From positions 2,542,001 through 2,606,000 of the forward strand of contig NZ_JACCBA010000001.1 of assembly GCF_013409365.1 (NCBI RefSeq): a stretch of 64,000 nucleotides of DNA, read 5' to 3'. The stretch comes from Actinomadura luteofluorescens (lineage in GTDB: Bacteria > Actinomycetota > Actinomycetes > Streptosporangiales > Streptosporangiaceae). The translations under genes were made by a program, and so were the position numbers. Positions within the stretch are counted from its first letter, which is position 1, and every line of letters begins with the position of its first letter. This document shows positions 7,683 through 15,879 of this stretch, piece by piece. The notes below the pieces were generated by a model, which ran no database searches, had not been told where the DNA came from, and was given only the letters and a program-made list of their open reading frames with translations.

Positions 7683-9032
7683 TCACTGCTCCAGTCGGTC
7701 GAGGCGGACGGGGAGCCCGTCCTTGGGTGAGGGAAGGGACGTGTGGTCCAGGGGCCATTCGTACCGGGCGGGCACGCTCCAGCGGTACCGCAGGAGCATC
7801 TGGTGCAGGATCGTCTTGACCTGCATCCCGGCGAAGTGGAGCCCGATGCACTTGTGCGCGCCGCCCCCGAACGGCGCCCACGCGTACTTGTGGACCTTGT
7901 CCTCGCGGCGCTCCGGGGAGAACCGGCCGGGGTCGAACTCGTCGGGATCGGTCCACCAGTCGGCCATGTGGTGGTTGCTGAGCATCGGAACCACGACGGT
8001 CGTCCCGGCGGGGACGTGGAAGCCGAGGATGGAGGTGTCCTTGACGACCTTGCGCGGCAGCGCCGGGACGGGCGTGACGAGGCGCATCGACTCCTTCATG
8101 ACCATGTCGATGCCGGTGAAGGCGTCCAGGTCGTCGAAGCCGGGCTCCTTGCCGAGCCCGAGCGACTGCTCGCGGAGCCTCTCCTGCCATTCGGGGTACT
8201 TGGCCAGGTAGTAGGCCATCGTCGTCAGCGTGATGGTGGTGGTGTCGTGCGCCGCCATCAACGCGAAGATCATGTGGTTGACGACGTCCTCGTCGGTGAA
8301 CCGCTCGCCGTCGTCGGTCTCGGCGTGGCAGAGCGCCGAGAACAGGTCGCTGCCGCCGCCCTCGCGCTTGGCTGGCAGGTGCCGGTAGAAGAACTCCTCC
8401 AGGACCTTGCGCGCCTGGAGGCCCTTGTGCCAGCGCAGGCCGGGCACCGGGAAGCGGACGTAGGCCGTCCCCGCCCGGACGGCGTCGATGAACGCGCCGT
8501 TGACCCGCGCGCGTTCGGCGTCGTCCAGCTCGACGCCCATGAAGACGTCCACCGCGAGGTCGAGCGTGAGCTTCTTGATGTGGTCGTAGACCTTGAAGCC
8601 CTGCCCGGGCTCCCACGACTCGACGCCCTTGACGATGCCGGGCGCCATCGCGTCCATGTAGGAGCGCAGCCGGGGGCGGGTGAACGCCTGCTGCATGATG
8701 CGGCGGTGGTGCAGGTGCTCCTCGAAGTCGAGGAGCATGATGCCGCGGTGGAAGAACGGGCCGATGAAGTAGCTCCACGCGGGCCCGTTCGCGAACGCCT
8801 TGTCCCGGTTGACCAGGACGACCTCGGCGGCCTCGGGGCCGTGGACGGTGACCGTCCGCTGGCCGAGCAGCCATCCCCAGGCGACCGGGCCGTACTCGGC
8901 GTACCGCTTGCGGGCCATCCCGATCGGGTCGCGCATCACCGCGAGCGTGCTGCCGATGTAGGGGACGCCGGGCACGCCGGGCACCGGTTTCAGCTCGCTG
9001 CCCTGCGGCGGCGGCGCGAGAACGCTCGTCAT
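7683..9032 (-). CDS. Cytochrome P450
   Basis: This 449-residue P450 has the I-helix oxygen-binding motif AHDTTT (261-266), the K-helix ExxR as KESMR (E314, R317) and the heme loop FGGGAHKCIG with Cys395. The N-terminal PGVPGVPYIGS proline-rich region is intact. It resembles the CYP51/CYP120-like branch (long I-helix AHDTTT) more than typical actinomycete macrolide P450s; substrate likely hydrophobic. Translation starts at ATG 9032 with GGAGGGG 5 nt upstream. It is first of a two-gene operon with the SDR; a ferredoxin gene is not adjacent. Confidence 0.93.
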   Translation of the reverse strand: MTSVLAPPPQGSELKPVPGVPGVPYIGSTLAVMRDPIGMARKRYAEYGPVAWGWLLGQRTVTVHGPEAAEVVLVNRDKAFANGPAWSYFIGPFFHRGIMLLDFEEHLHHRRIMQQAFTRPRLRSYMDAMAPGIVKGVESWEPGQGFKVYDHIKKLTLDLAVDVFMGVELDDAERARVNGAFIDAVRAGTAYVRFPVPGLRWHKGLQARKVLEEFFYRHLPAKREGGGSDLFSALCHAETDDGERFTDEDVVNHMIFALMAAHDTTTITLTTMAYYLAKYPEWQERLREQSLGLGKEPGFDDLDAFTGIDMVMKESMRLVTPVPALPRKVVKDTSILGFHVPAGTTVVVPMLSNHHMADWWTDPDEFDPGRFSPERREDKVHKYAWAPFGGGAHKCIGLHFAGMQVKTILHQMLLRYRWSVPARYEWPLDHTSLPSPKDGLPVRLDRLEQ

Positions 9033-9051
9033 GACCCCTCCGGACGCGTGC

Positions 9052-9080
9052 AACAAATGCGCGAAATCTGTCGCTTTGTT
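9052..9080. promoter_or_regulatory. Candidate operator/promoter upstream of P450
   Basis: Between the P450 start and the upstream fusion gene is a dyad with outer arms AACAAA (9052-9057) and TTTGTT (9075-9080) and inner arms GCGA and TCGC around AATCTG (9061-9074). It is 20-48 nt upstream of the P450 ATG, a position suited to repressor binding. Assignment to a specific regulator is not possible. Confidence 0.35.
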
Positions 9081-9131
9081 CTAACGCAACGGCCGCCCGT
9101 AAGTCCAGACTTATCCGCGGTGACTTGGGCG

Positions 9132-12100
9132 TCAGCGGGCCTCGCGGGCGGGCGGCGCCTTGAGGAGCCGCCGCCGCGCCGCGTCGGTCAGCGGCCTGTA
9201 CGCGCCCGCCTTGTCGCGGTAGAAGGCGCGCCCGTCGCCCGCGGCGGGGACGCCCTCGTCCCGCAGCGGCGCCGTCCGCAGCCGCCGTCCCGCGGTGACG
9301 GGGATCTCGTCCACGATCCGCACGATCGCGGGCCGCAGCCCCGGCTCCACCCGCAGCAGCGCCTCCGACAGGTCCACCGGCTTGACGGCGTCCTCCGCGC
9401 GGCCCTTGCCCCGCAGGCTCACTGCGGCGGCGGCCAGTTCCGTGTCGCCCACCGGGATCCCGTAGACGGCCACGGCGTCGACGTAGGGCAGGTCGCCGAG
9501 CGCGTCGCGGATCGGGCCGGGCGGGACGATGCCGTCGGCCGTGCGGATCAGCTCGGTGTCCCGCCCGACGAGCCAGAAGTCGCCGCCGTCGTCGCGGCGG
9601 AACAGGTCCCCGGTGATCGTCCAGGCGTCCTCGGGCCGGAACACCCCCCGCACCGGGCGGGCCGCCGCCCCGATCGCCGACAGCCGCACCCGGGCGAGCA
9701 GCATGCCGATCTCGCCGGGCTCGCACGCGACGGCGAACCCGTCCGGCCCCTCGGCGAGCCGCCCGCGCTCCAGGTCGTAGCGGGCCAGGCGCACCTCGGC
9801 GCTGCCCGGCAGCGGCCGCCCGAGCGATCCGGGCTTCTTGCCGCTCAGGTTGACCAGCACCGACTCGCCCTCGGTGGAGGCGTAGAACTCCAGGACCCGC
9901 GCGGGCGCGAACCGCTCCTCGACCCGCCGCCACAGGTTGCGCGGCATGCCCGACCCGATGAACAGCCGGACGGCGTGGTGCCGCTCGGCCGGGTCCGGCG
10001 GCGCGTTCACGAGCTCGCGCAGCAGCGTCCAGGTGTAGGAGGCGACGGTCACGCCGTAGCGCCGCGCCTCGTCCCAGAACGTCTCCGGGTCGTACTCCTG
10101 CTGGGGGGCCGACCCCCCAGACCCCCCGGAACCTCTGTGAGCACTGGCCAGCGCCAGCCGCGCCCCACCGGCCACGGCTCCCCCGAGGCTCATCAGCAGG
10201 GCGGACGGATGCTGGAGCGGGGTGAGGCTGTAGACGGTGTCGGACGAGGAGAGCGAGGCCGAGGACGCCGTCCCGAACGCCGACAGGGCCCACCGCCGGT
10301 TGGTGATGCGGCTGGCGCGCAGCTGGTCCCCGTCACCGCGGAAGACCACGAACGCCAGGTCTCCGGCCCGCCCCGGGTTGGGCCGGTACCAGCCGGGCGG
10401 TTCGACCCGGTCCGGGTCGATGGCCTCCATGTCCGTCAGCGGGCCGCGCTCGCCGCGTCCCGCCCCGCCCAGCAGGAAGCCGGACACGCCCTCCAGCTTC
10501 GCGGCGGCCGCGGCGTGCTCGGGGTCGGCGACGACCCGGGTGACCTGGCCGAGCCGGGCCTCGGCGGCCGGGTCGCCGTCGGGCCGCAGCAGCACCGCGA
10601 CGGCGCCGAGCCGGTTGAGCGCGGCGACGAGCGCGAGCGCCGTCGGACGGGTGCCCATCAGCACGCCGACCGCGTCGCCGCGCCGCACCCCGATGTGGAT
10701 CAGGCCGCGGACCACGGCGTCGATGCGGCGCTTGGCGGCGTCGTGGGTGTGCCCGCGCCCCTGGTACAGGAAGAAGACCTCGTCCGGCATGCGGCGGGCC
10801 TGCTCGTCGAGCAGCAGCCCCATGGACATGCGGGTGTCGGACTGGATGCGCTCCAGCCGGGCCAGGCGCGGCAGGTTCTGCGCGGCCTCCCCGCCGAGCT
10901 GGCGGGTCCCGTGCACGGCCCGGGAGGCGGTCCGGTACGCCGACCGGGCGGCGCTGGTGCCGATGCCCATGGCGAGCTGGAGCCCGTACCCGGCGGGGCC
11001 GCCCGGCAGCCCGGCGGACGCGGCCTCCTCGTCCCCGGCGACGGGCACGACGATGCCGGGCAGCTCCTGCTCGCCGTCCCGCCAGCGCGCCCACGCGGCG
11101 ACGGCCGGCCAGGTCCGCGCGATGGCGAGGCTGCCGACGACGAGCCCGAAGTGCCCGGCGCGCAGCGACGCCTCGTACACCTGGGCGCGCGGCGCGGCGC
11201 GGCGGATCCCGCGCACCATCGGCGGCGCCGCGATCTCGTCCACCTCCCCGACGAACGTCAGGACGGGGCAGGTGATGTCGGCGAGCGTGACGAGCCGGTC
11301 GCCGATGAGGAACCCGCCGGTCAGCATGCGGTTGTGCTGGATGAACTGGCGGATGAACTCCGCCAGCGCGGGCCCGGGCCACGACACCCAGCCCTCCCGC
11401 TCCAGGAACCGGCGCTGGCGTTCCCGGGGCGCGAGCCGCTCCCGGTCGTGCAGCTGCAGGATGAAGTCGACCCGCGAGCGCACCGACTTGACGGGGCTGA
11501 GGAGCTGGAATCCGAGCCGCGTGACCCATCCCGGGACCGCGAACCCGCCGAGCAGGGCGTCGGGTATGCGCTCGACGCCTTCGGACGCGAGCCAGCTCGG
11601 CAGCCCGAACGGCAGCCCGACGCTGGTGTCGGCGGGGCTCCCGAACGTCACCACGGACGCGATGCCCTCGCTGCGCCGGTACGCGGCGGCCTGGTAGACG
11701 AACATGCCGCCCTGCGAGTACCCGGCGAGGTGGACGTCGCGCCCGGTGGCCTCGCGGATCCGGTCCACCGCGTCGCTGACGGCCAGCACGTGGTCGCTGA
11801 CCGTCCGCTCCAGCCCGCCGGGCTCGCGCTCGGGGGCTCCGAAGTCCACCACCCACGGGTCGACGCCGAGGTCGCGCAGCACGCGCACCGCGCTGACCCG
11901 CGAGGAGATGTCGTACACCTCCGCGGTGATCATCAGTGGCGGGACGAGCAGCACGACCGGCCCGCCGCCCTCGCCAGGGAAGTAGTGCCGCAGCCTATAG
12001 ACGCGTTGCTCGGTCACCACTTCGCAGGGCGAGGCGTCCTCGTCGGTGTCGAACCCTCCGAAGCGGGCGACCTCCAGGGCGTTCTGGGCGGTGGAGCCAA

Positions 12101-12146
12101 GGCGAGAACCCAGGCGAAGGAGCGTCTTGGCAACAGGCGGCATCAT
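9132..12146 (-). CDS. Alpha/beta hydrolase fused to degenerate AMP-ligase domain
   Basis: This 1004-residue fusion has a PhaC-like alpha/beta hydrolase at about residues 40-345 with an intact triad: Ser144 in AGYSQGG, Asp303 in GEVDEIAAPP and His332 in RAGHFG. A linker leads to an acyl-CoA synthetase-like domain (about 440-1004) that keeps FYASTEG (A5), TGDLF and VGRDTELIR. However, the phosphate loop normally reading TSGTTGxPKG is FRGDGDQLRASRIT (602-615), and the C-terminal lysine motif is TAGRRLRT (951-958), with no Lys. The ligase half may be inactive or non-canonical. A Gly/Ser insertion lies near 668-685. It is followed on the same strand by the P450 and SDR. Confidence 0.85.
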   Translation of the reverse strand: MMPPVAKTLLRLGSRLGSTAQNALEVARFGGFDTDEDASPCEVVTEQRVYRLRHYFPGEGGGPVVLLVPPLMITAEVYDISSRVSAVRVLRDLGVDPWVVDFGAPEREPGGLERTVSDHVLAVSDAVDRIREATGRDVHLAGYSQGGMFVYQAAAYRRSEGIASVVTFGSPADTSVGLPFGLPSWLASEGVERIPDALLGGFAVPGWVTRLGFQLLSPVKSVRSRVDFILQLHDRERLAPRERQRRFLEREGWVSWPGPALAEFIRQFIQHNRMLTGGFLIGDRLVTLADITCPVLTFVGEVDEIAAPPMVRGIRRAAPRAQVYEASLRAGHFGLVVGSLAIARTWPAVAAWARWRDGEQELPGIVVPVAGDEEAASAGLPGGPAGYGLQLAMGIGTSAARSAYRTASRAVHGTRQLGGEAAQNLPRLARLERIQSDTRMSMGLLLDEQARRMPDEVFFLYQGRGHTHDAAKRRIDAVVRGLIHIGVRRGDAVGVLMGTRPTALALVAALNRLGAVAVLLRPDGDPAAEARLGQVTRVVADPEHAAAAAKLEGVSGFLLGGAGRGERGPLTDMEAIDPDRVEPPGWYRPNPGRAGDLAFVVFRGDGDQLRASRITNRRWALSAFGTASSASLSSSDTVYSLTPLQHPSALLMSLGGAVAGGARLALASAHRGSGGSGGSAPQQEYDPETFWDEARRYGVTVASYTWTLLRELVNAPPDPAERHHAVRLFIGSGMPRNLWRRVEERFAPARVLEFYASTEGESVLVNLSGKKPGSLGRPLPGSAEVRLARYDLERGRLAEGPDGFAVACEPGEIGMLLARVRLSAIGAAARPVRGVFRPEDAWTITGDLFRRDDGGDFWLVGRDTELIRTADGIVPPGPIRDALGDLPYVDAVAVYGIPVGDTELAAAAVSLRGKGRAEDAVKPVDLSEALLRVEPGLRPAIVRIVDEIPVTAGRRLRTAPLRDEGVPAAGDGRAFYRDKAGAYRPLTDAARRRLLKAPPAREAR

Positions 12147-12199
12147 GGCCCTCTCACAGAGTCAACGCCATGTTGTCCTGTTATCACCGGGTTAAGCAA

Positions 12200-13849
12200 T
12201 CACGAGATGATCCGCGCGCCTTCCAGGTGGCCGCCCTGCAGCCTTTCCCACATGTACCTGCGGCGGGGCTTGCCGCTGGAGGTGCGCTGGATCAGCCCGG
12301 TGCCGACGACGATCGTCAGTTCGACGTCGTCGCCGAGCCGCCGCCGCAGCATCTCGCGCACGCCGCCGATCCAGGCCTCGTCCTGCGTCTCGGCGAACAG
12401 CGCGAGGCCCTTGCGGCCCGCGCCGGGGACGCCGACCACGACGATGCGGCCCTTGCCGAGCCCGCTCACCTCGGCGATCTTGGATTCGAGGTCCTCGACG
12501 TAGACGGAGCGCCCGCGCACCTTGATGCTGTCGCCCATCCGCCCGAGGACGAACAGCTGCCCCTCGTGGAAGAACCCGGCGTCGCCGGTGTAGACCTTCC
12601 CGTCCATGAACCGGGTCGACTTGGCCTCGGCTCCCGCGAAGTACCCGGGGCACGCCGACGGTCCCCCCACGACGATCTCGCCGAGGAGCCCGCTCTCCAG
12701 CTCGCGCCCCTCGTCGTCGACGATGGTGACGGGCACGTCGTCCTCGGGCGTGCCGCACCCGACGACCCAGCCGGCCTTGGCGCCGAGGGACTCGGCTCCG
12801 AGCCGGTGCTGCTCCAGGATCCGGACGGGCCGCCCGAAGGCCAGCGCCTCCGGGTCGGGCCGGATCGCCAGGGGGTGGCGCGGGGCGTCGTCCATGGTGA
12901 CGAGCAGGGTCGTCTCGGCCATCCCGTAGGCGGGCTTGAACATCGTCCGGGAGAACCCGAACGGCTCCAGGAGCTGCGCGAACACCTCCAGCGCGTGCGG
13001 GTCGATGGGCTCGGCGCCGATCAGCGCCATCTTCCACCCGGACACGTCGAGGCCCTCCAGCTGCTCGGGCTTGACGCGCCGCGCGCAGTAGGCGTAGGCG
13101 AACGGCGGCGCCGCCGTGTGCGCCGCCTCCGCGAAGCACCGGAGCCACCGTGCCGGGTCGCGGATGAAGTGGTCGGGCCGCATCAGCTTCAGCGTCCCCT
13201 GCCGCGCGATGGGCGTGAGGAAGCAGCCGATCAGCCCCATGTCGTGGTAGAGCGGCAGCCAGGAGGCGACCACGTCCCCGTCCTCGTATCCGGCCATCCG
13301 CGCGATCAGGTCGCTGTTGGCCTCCAGGTTCTCCCAGGTGACCATGACGCCCCGGGGCGAGCCGCTGGACCCGGACGTGAACTGGAGCAGGGCGAGCTCT
13401 CCGGCGGGCTGCACCTCGGCCTCCTCGCCGGCCTGCCGGGGCCGCCACGGCTCCCCGTCCAGCCCGGCCCCGGCCATGGCCCGCCGCGCGTAGTCGGCCA
13501 GCCCGTCGGAGGCGACGACGAGCGCCGGCGACGCCTGCCGGAGGATCGCCGCCACGTGCGCGACGTAGTCGTCGCCGTCCTGGAACAGCGGCGGGGTGAT
13601 CAGGCACACCGTGGCCCCGGCGGCCCAGACGGCGTAGTACGTCTCGACGCAGGTGAAGTCCGTGGGCAGGACCAGGCACACGACGTCGCCCGGCCGGACG
13701 CCCTCCTCGATCAGCGCTCCGGCGGTGCGCCGCGCGGCCGAGGCCAGCTCACCGTAGTCGCGGAACTCCCAGCCGCCGTCGTCGGCGGCCAGGTGGATAC
13801 CGCGTCCGGTGGTCGGCTTGTCCAGCCAGTCGCGCAGCGCAGATGGCAT
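12200..13849 (-). CDS. Fatty acyl-AMP ligase-like AMP-binding enzyme
   Basis: This 549-residue ANL enzyme has an intact phosphate loop FTSGSSGSPRGV, SWLPLYHDMGLIG (characteristic of fatty acyl-AMP ligases of the FadD32 type), YGMAETT and TGDAGFF, then GRMGDSIKVRG. It probably activates a long-chain acid as acyl-adenylate for transfer to a carrier protein or CoA. The C-terminal lysine region reads QRTSSGKPRRR, so catalysis should be complete, in contrast to the neighbouring fusion. It lies 53 nt upstream of the fusion gene on the same strand, suggesting one operon of acyl activation and transfer. No carrier protein gene is adjacent. Confidence 0.88.
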   Translation of the reverse strand: MPSALRDWLDKPTTGRGIHLAADDGGWEFRDYGELASAARRTAGALIEEGVRPGDVVCLVLPTDFTCVETYYAVWAAGATVCLITPPLFQDGDDYVAHVAAILRQASPALVVASDGLADYARRAMAGAGLDGEPWRPRQAGEEAEVQPAGELALLQFTSGSSGSPRGVMVTWENLEANSDLIARMAGYEDGDVVASWLPLYHDMGLIGCFLTPIARQGTLKLMRPDHFIRDPARWLRCFAEAAHTAAPPFAYAYCARRVKPEQLEGLDVSGWKMALIGAEPIDPHALEVFAQLLEPFGFSRTMFKPAYGMAETTLLVTMDDAPRHPLAIRPDPEALAFGRPVRILEQHRLGAESLGAKAGWVVGCGTPEDDVPVTIVDDEGRELESGLLGEIVVGGPSACPGYFAGAEAKSTRFMDGKVYTGDAGFFHEGQLFVLGRMGDSIKVRGRSVYVEDLESKIAEVSGLGKGRIVVVGVPGAGRKGLALFAETQDEAWIGGVREMLRRRLGDDVELTIVVGTGLIQRTSSGKPRRRYMWERLQGGHLEGARIIS

Positions 13850-13924
13850 CGTGTCCCCTTCACAGGAAAGGCTCGCGCCCGTACATAACTCGCGGGTAAC
13901 TTCACCAGGGCGGCGCGACCCCCG

Positions 13925-14302
13925 TCAACCGGTTCGATCAGTGAAAGAGACAGCCCGGGCCGACACCAGCCGGGCCACGAGGCGCCAGCCGAGCAGCGCC
14001 GCGCCCAGGAACACGCAAGCCACGATCACGAACGCGAGGGCGGTCCCCTGCCCGGCCAGGACCCGCAGCAGCATTCCCGCGGTCACGGTCGAGACCCAGA
14101 CGCCGACGCCGACGGGCCAGACCCCTTCGGGCCGCCGCCAGGCCCGAAGGAGTCCCCATCCGACGCCGAGCCCTGCGAGGAACGGCCAGGCGGTGGTGAG
14201 GAATCCGCCCAGGCTGGCGGCCTCCTCATGGGAGGCGCGCCCGATGGCGACGAACACGAGCACGCAGAGGACGTCGGCGACCCCACCCAAGACCTTCGGC
14301 AC
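13925..14302 (-). CDS. DUF3054 membrane protein
   Basis: This 125-residue protein has four predicted membrane helices (around VADVLCVLVFVAIG, TTAWPFLAGLGVGW, VGVWVSTVTAGMLL and ALAFVIVACVFLGAALLGW), matching the DUF3054 family in length and in features such as FVAIGRASHEE and the WR region near the end. Function is unknown. It starts with GTG at 14302; the GAGGG upstream is unusually close to the start. It is 25 nt downstream of the MFS gene and may be cotranscribed with it. Confidence 0.8.
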   Translation of the reverse strand: MPKVLGGVADVLCVLVFVAIGRASHEEAASLGGFLTTAWPFLAGLGVGWGLLRAWRRPEGVWPVGVGVWVSTVTAGMLLRVLAGQGTALAFVIVACVFLGAALLGWRLVARLVSARAVSFTDRTG

Positions 14303-14327
14303 CCCTCAAGGCTAAGCGCCCCGCAGG

Positions 14328-15752
14328 TCAGGTCATGCCGACCTTCGGCGCCGGCGACGCCGCAGCGCCCTCGGGGACGCTCGCGCCCGGTCCGCCGGAG
14401 GGACGGCCGGGAATCGCGAGGGCCGCGACGGCGCCGACCAGGGTCAGGACGGCCGAGACGGCGACGGCGGCGCGCAGGCCGCCGGCGGTGCCCGCGCCCG
14501 ACGCCGCGACGCCGACGAGCACGGCCAGGCCGACGCCGACCCCGATCTGCATGGCGGTGTTGGCCATGCCGCCGGCGATGCCCTGTTCGCGGGCGTCCAC
14601 TCCGGTGGCGGCGGCGGCGAACTGGGTGGGGTAGATCGTGCCCATGCCCATCCCGTACACGGCGATCCCGGCGAGGACGGTGAGGTAGGAGCCGTCGGCC
14701 ACCATCCCGGCCGCCAGTAGGCCGCTGCCCAGGGCCCCGAGGAGGAGGGCGGTGACGAGGGTGCCGCGGATGCCGACGCGCAGCATCAGCCGCCCGGCGG
14801 TGAAGTTCCCGAGAGCGATCACCGCGGACAGGCCGAGGAACGCCAGCCCGGCCCGCAGGGCGGTGTAGCCCAGCACGTCCTGGAAGTACAGGGTGAGGAA
14901 GTACACGACGTTCTGCATGGTCGCCCCGAACACGAAGATGATCACGAGGGCGGGGGCCAGGTTGCGGTCGCGCAGCAGGCGCAGCGGCATCAGCGGGCTG
15001 CGGCTGCGCGCCTCGACGGCGAGGAAGGCGGCGAGCAGGACGAGCGCGAGCACGGCCCCGGTGAGGAACTTCGGCGACGTCCAGCCCGTCTCGGGGACCT
15101 CGGCGATCGAGTACACCAGGAGGGTGGCGCCCGCGGTGCCGGTCAGCACGCCGGGCAGGTCGTAGCCGCGGCCGCGCTCGACGGGCCCGTCCGCCGGCAG
15201 CAGCCAGAACGCGGCGGCGGCCGCGGCGACCACCAGCGGCACGTTGACGAGGAACACCGCCTCCCAGCCGAACGCGTGGGTCAGCACGCCGCCGAGGAGC
15301 GCTCCGGCGCTGAGCCCTCCGGCGCCGGCCATGGCCCACACCCCGAGCGCCCTGAGCCGGTCGCGTCCCTCCGCGAACATGGTGTTGACCTGCGCCAGGG
15401 TGGCGGGGAACACGATCGCGGCGCCGACCCCCTGGATCGCGCGGGCGGCGATCAGCGTGCCCGGGGAGGTGGCGAGGCCGCCGAGCAGGGACGCGCCGCC
15501 GAACGCGACCATGCCGAGGACGAACATGCGGCGGCGGCCCAGCAGGTCGCCCGAGCGGCCGCCGAGCAGCAGGAAGCCGCCGAAGAACACGGCGTAGGCG
15601 CTGATGACCCATTGGGCCGAGCCCTCGGTGAAGCCGACGTCGCGGACGAGTTCGGGCAGCGCGACGTACACGATGGTGAAGTCGAGCGAGGTGATGAGGC
15701 TGGAGAACGCCAGCAGGGCCAGGCTCAATCCCGGCCTGGGCGCGGAACGCAT
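14328..15752 (-). CDS. MFS transporter, DHA2 (EmrB/QacA) family
   Basis: This 474-residue protein has about 14 membrane helices. Motif A is GGRSGDLLGRRRMF between helices 2 and 3, and motif D1-like SLDFTIVYVALPEL lies in helix 1, features of DHA2 drug:H+ antiporters (EmrB/QacA type). It should sit in the cytoplasmic membrane and export hydrophobic compounds. An RBS-like GAAGG is 7 nt before the ATG. It is divergent from the SARP regulator across a 127-nt gap containing SARP-type repeats, so it is the likely regulatory target. Confidence 0.92.
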   Translation of the reverse strand: MRSAPRPGLSLALLAFSSLITSLDFTIVYVALPELVRDVGFTEGSAQWVISAYAVFFGGFLLLGGRSGDLLGRRRMFVLGMVAFGGASLLGGLATSPGTLIAARAIQGVGAAIVFPATLAQVNTMFAEGRDRLRALGVWAMAGAGGLSAGALLGGVLTHAFGWEAVFLVNVPLVVAAAAAAFWLLPADGPVERGRGYDLPGVLTGTAGATLLVYSIAEVPETGWTSPKFLTGAVLALVLLAAFLAVEARSRSPLMPLRLLRDRNLAPALVIIFVFGATMQNVVYFLTLYFQDVLGYTALRAGLAFLGLSAVIALGNFTAGRLMLRVGIRGTLVTALLLGALGSGLLAAGMVADGSYLTVLAGIAVYGMGMGTIYPTQFAAAATGVDAREQGIAGGMANTAMQIGVGVGLAVLVGVAASGAGTAGGLRAAVAVSAVLTLVGAVAALAIPGRPSGGPGASVPEGAAASPAPKVGMT

Positions 15753-15804
15753 GATGGACCTTCTTCGGTAGGAGGCTCTTGGCCCGACTATGCGGCCGCG
15801 CGCT

Positions 15805-15837
15805 TACCGTTCGCCTTCCCTCCGCCTACCGTCCGCC
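15805..15837. promoter_or_regulatory. Three tandem 11-bp direct repeats, SARP-type box
   Basis: Three consecutive 11-mers read TACCGTTCGCC, TTCCCTCCGCC and TACCGTCCGCC. SARP regulators bind heptameric direct repeats in 11-bp register next to the -35 region. The array lies 53-85 nt upstream of the MFS ATG and 43-75 nt upstream of the SARP ATG. The repeats are visible directly; binding by the adjacent SARP is an inference. Confidence 0.6.
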
Positions 15838-15879
15838 GCCCGCCGCCGTAGGCGGCGATCACCGCGTTATCGTGGGGCC

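Noticed and set aside
7743..12503. Very long plus-strand open frame (1586 codons)
   Set aside because: It is antisense to the P450, fusion and FAAL genes. Its protein is Arg/Pro/Gly/Val-rich with no motifs, the usual high-GC shadow frame.
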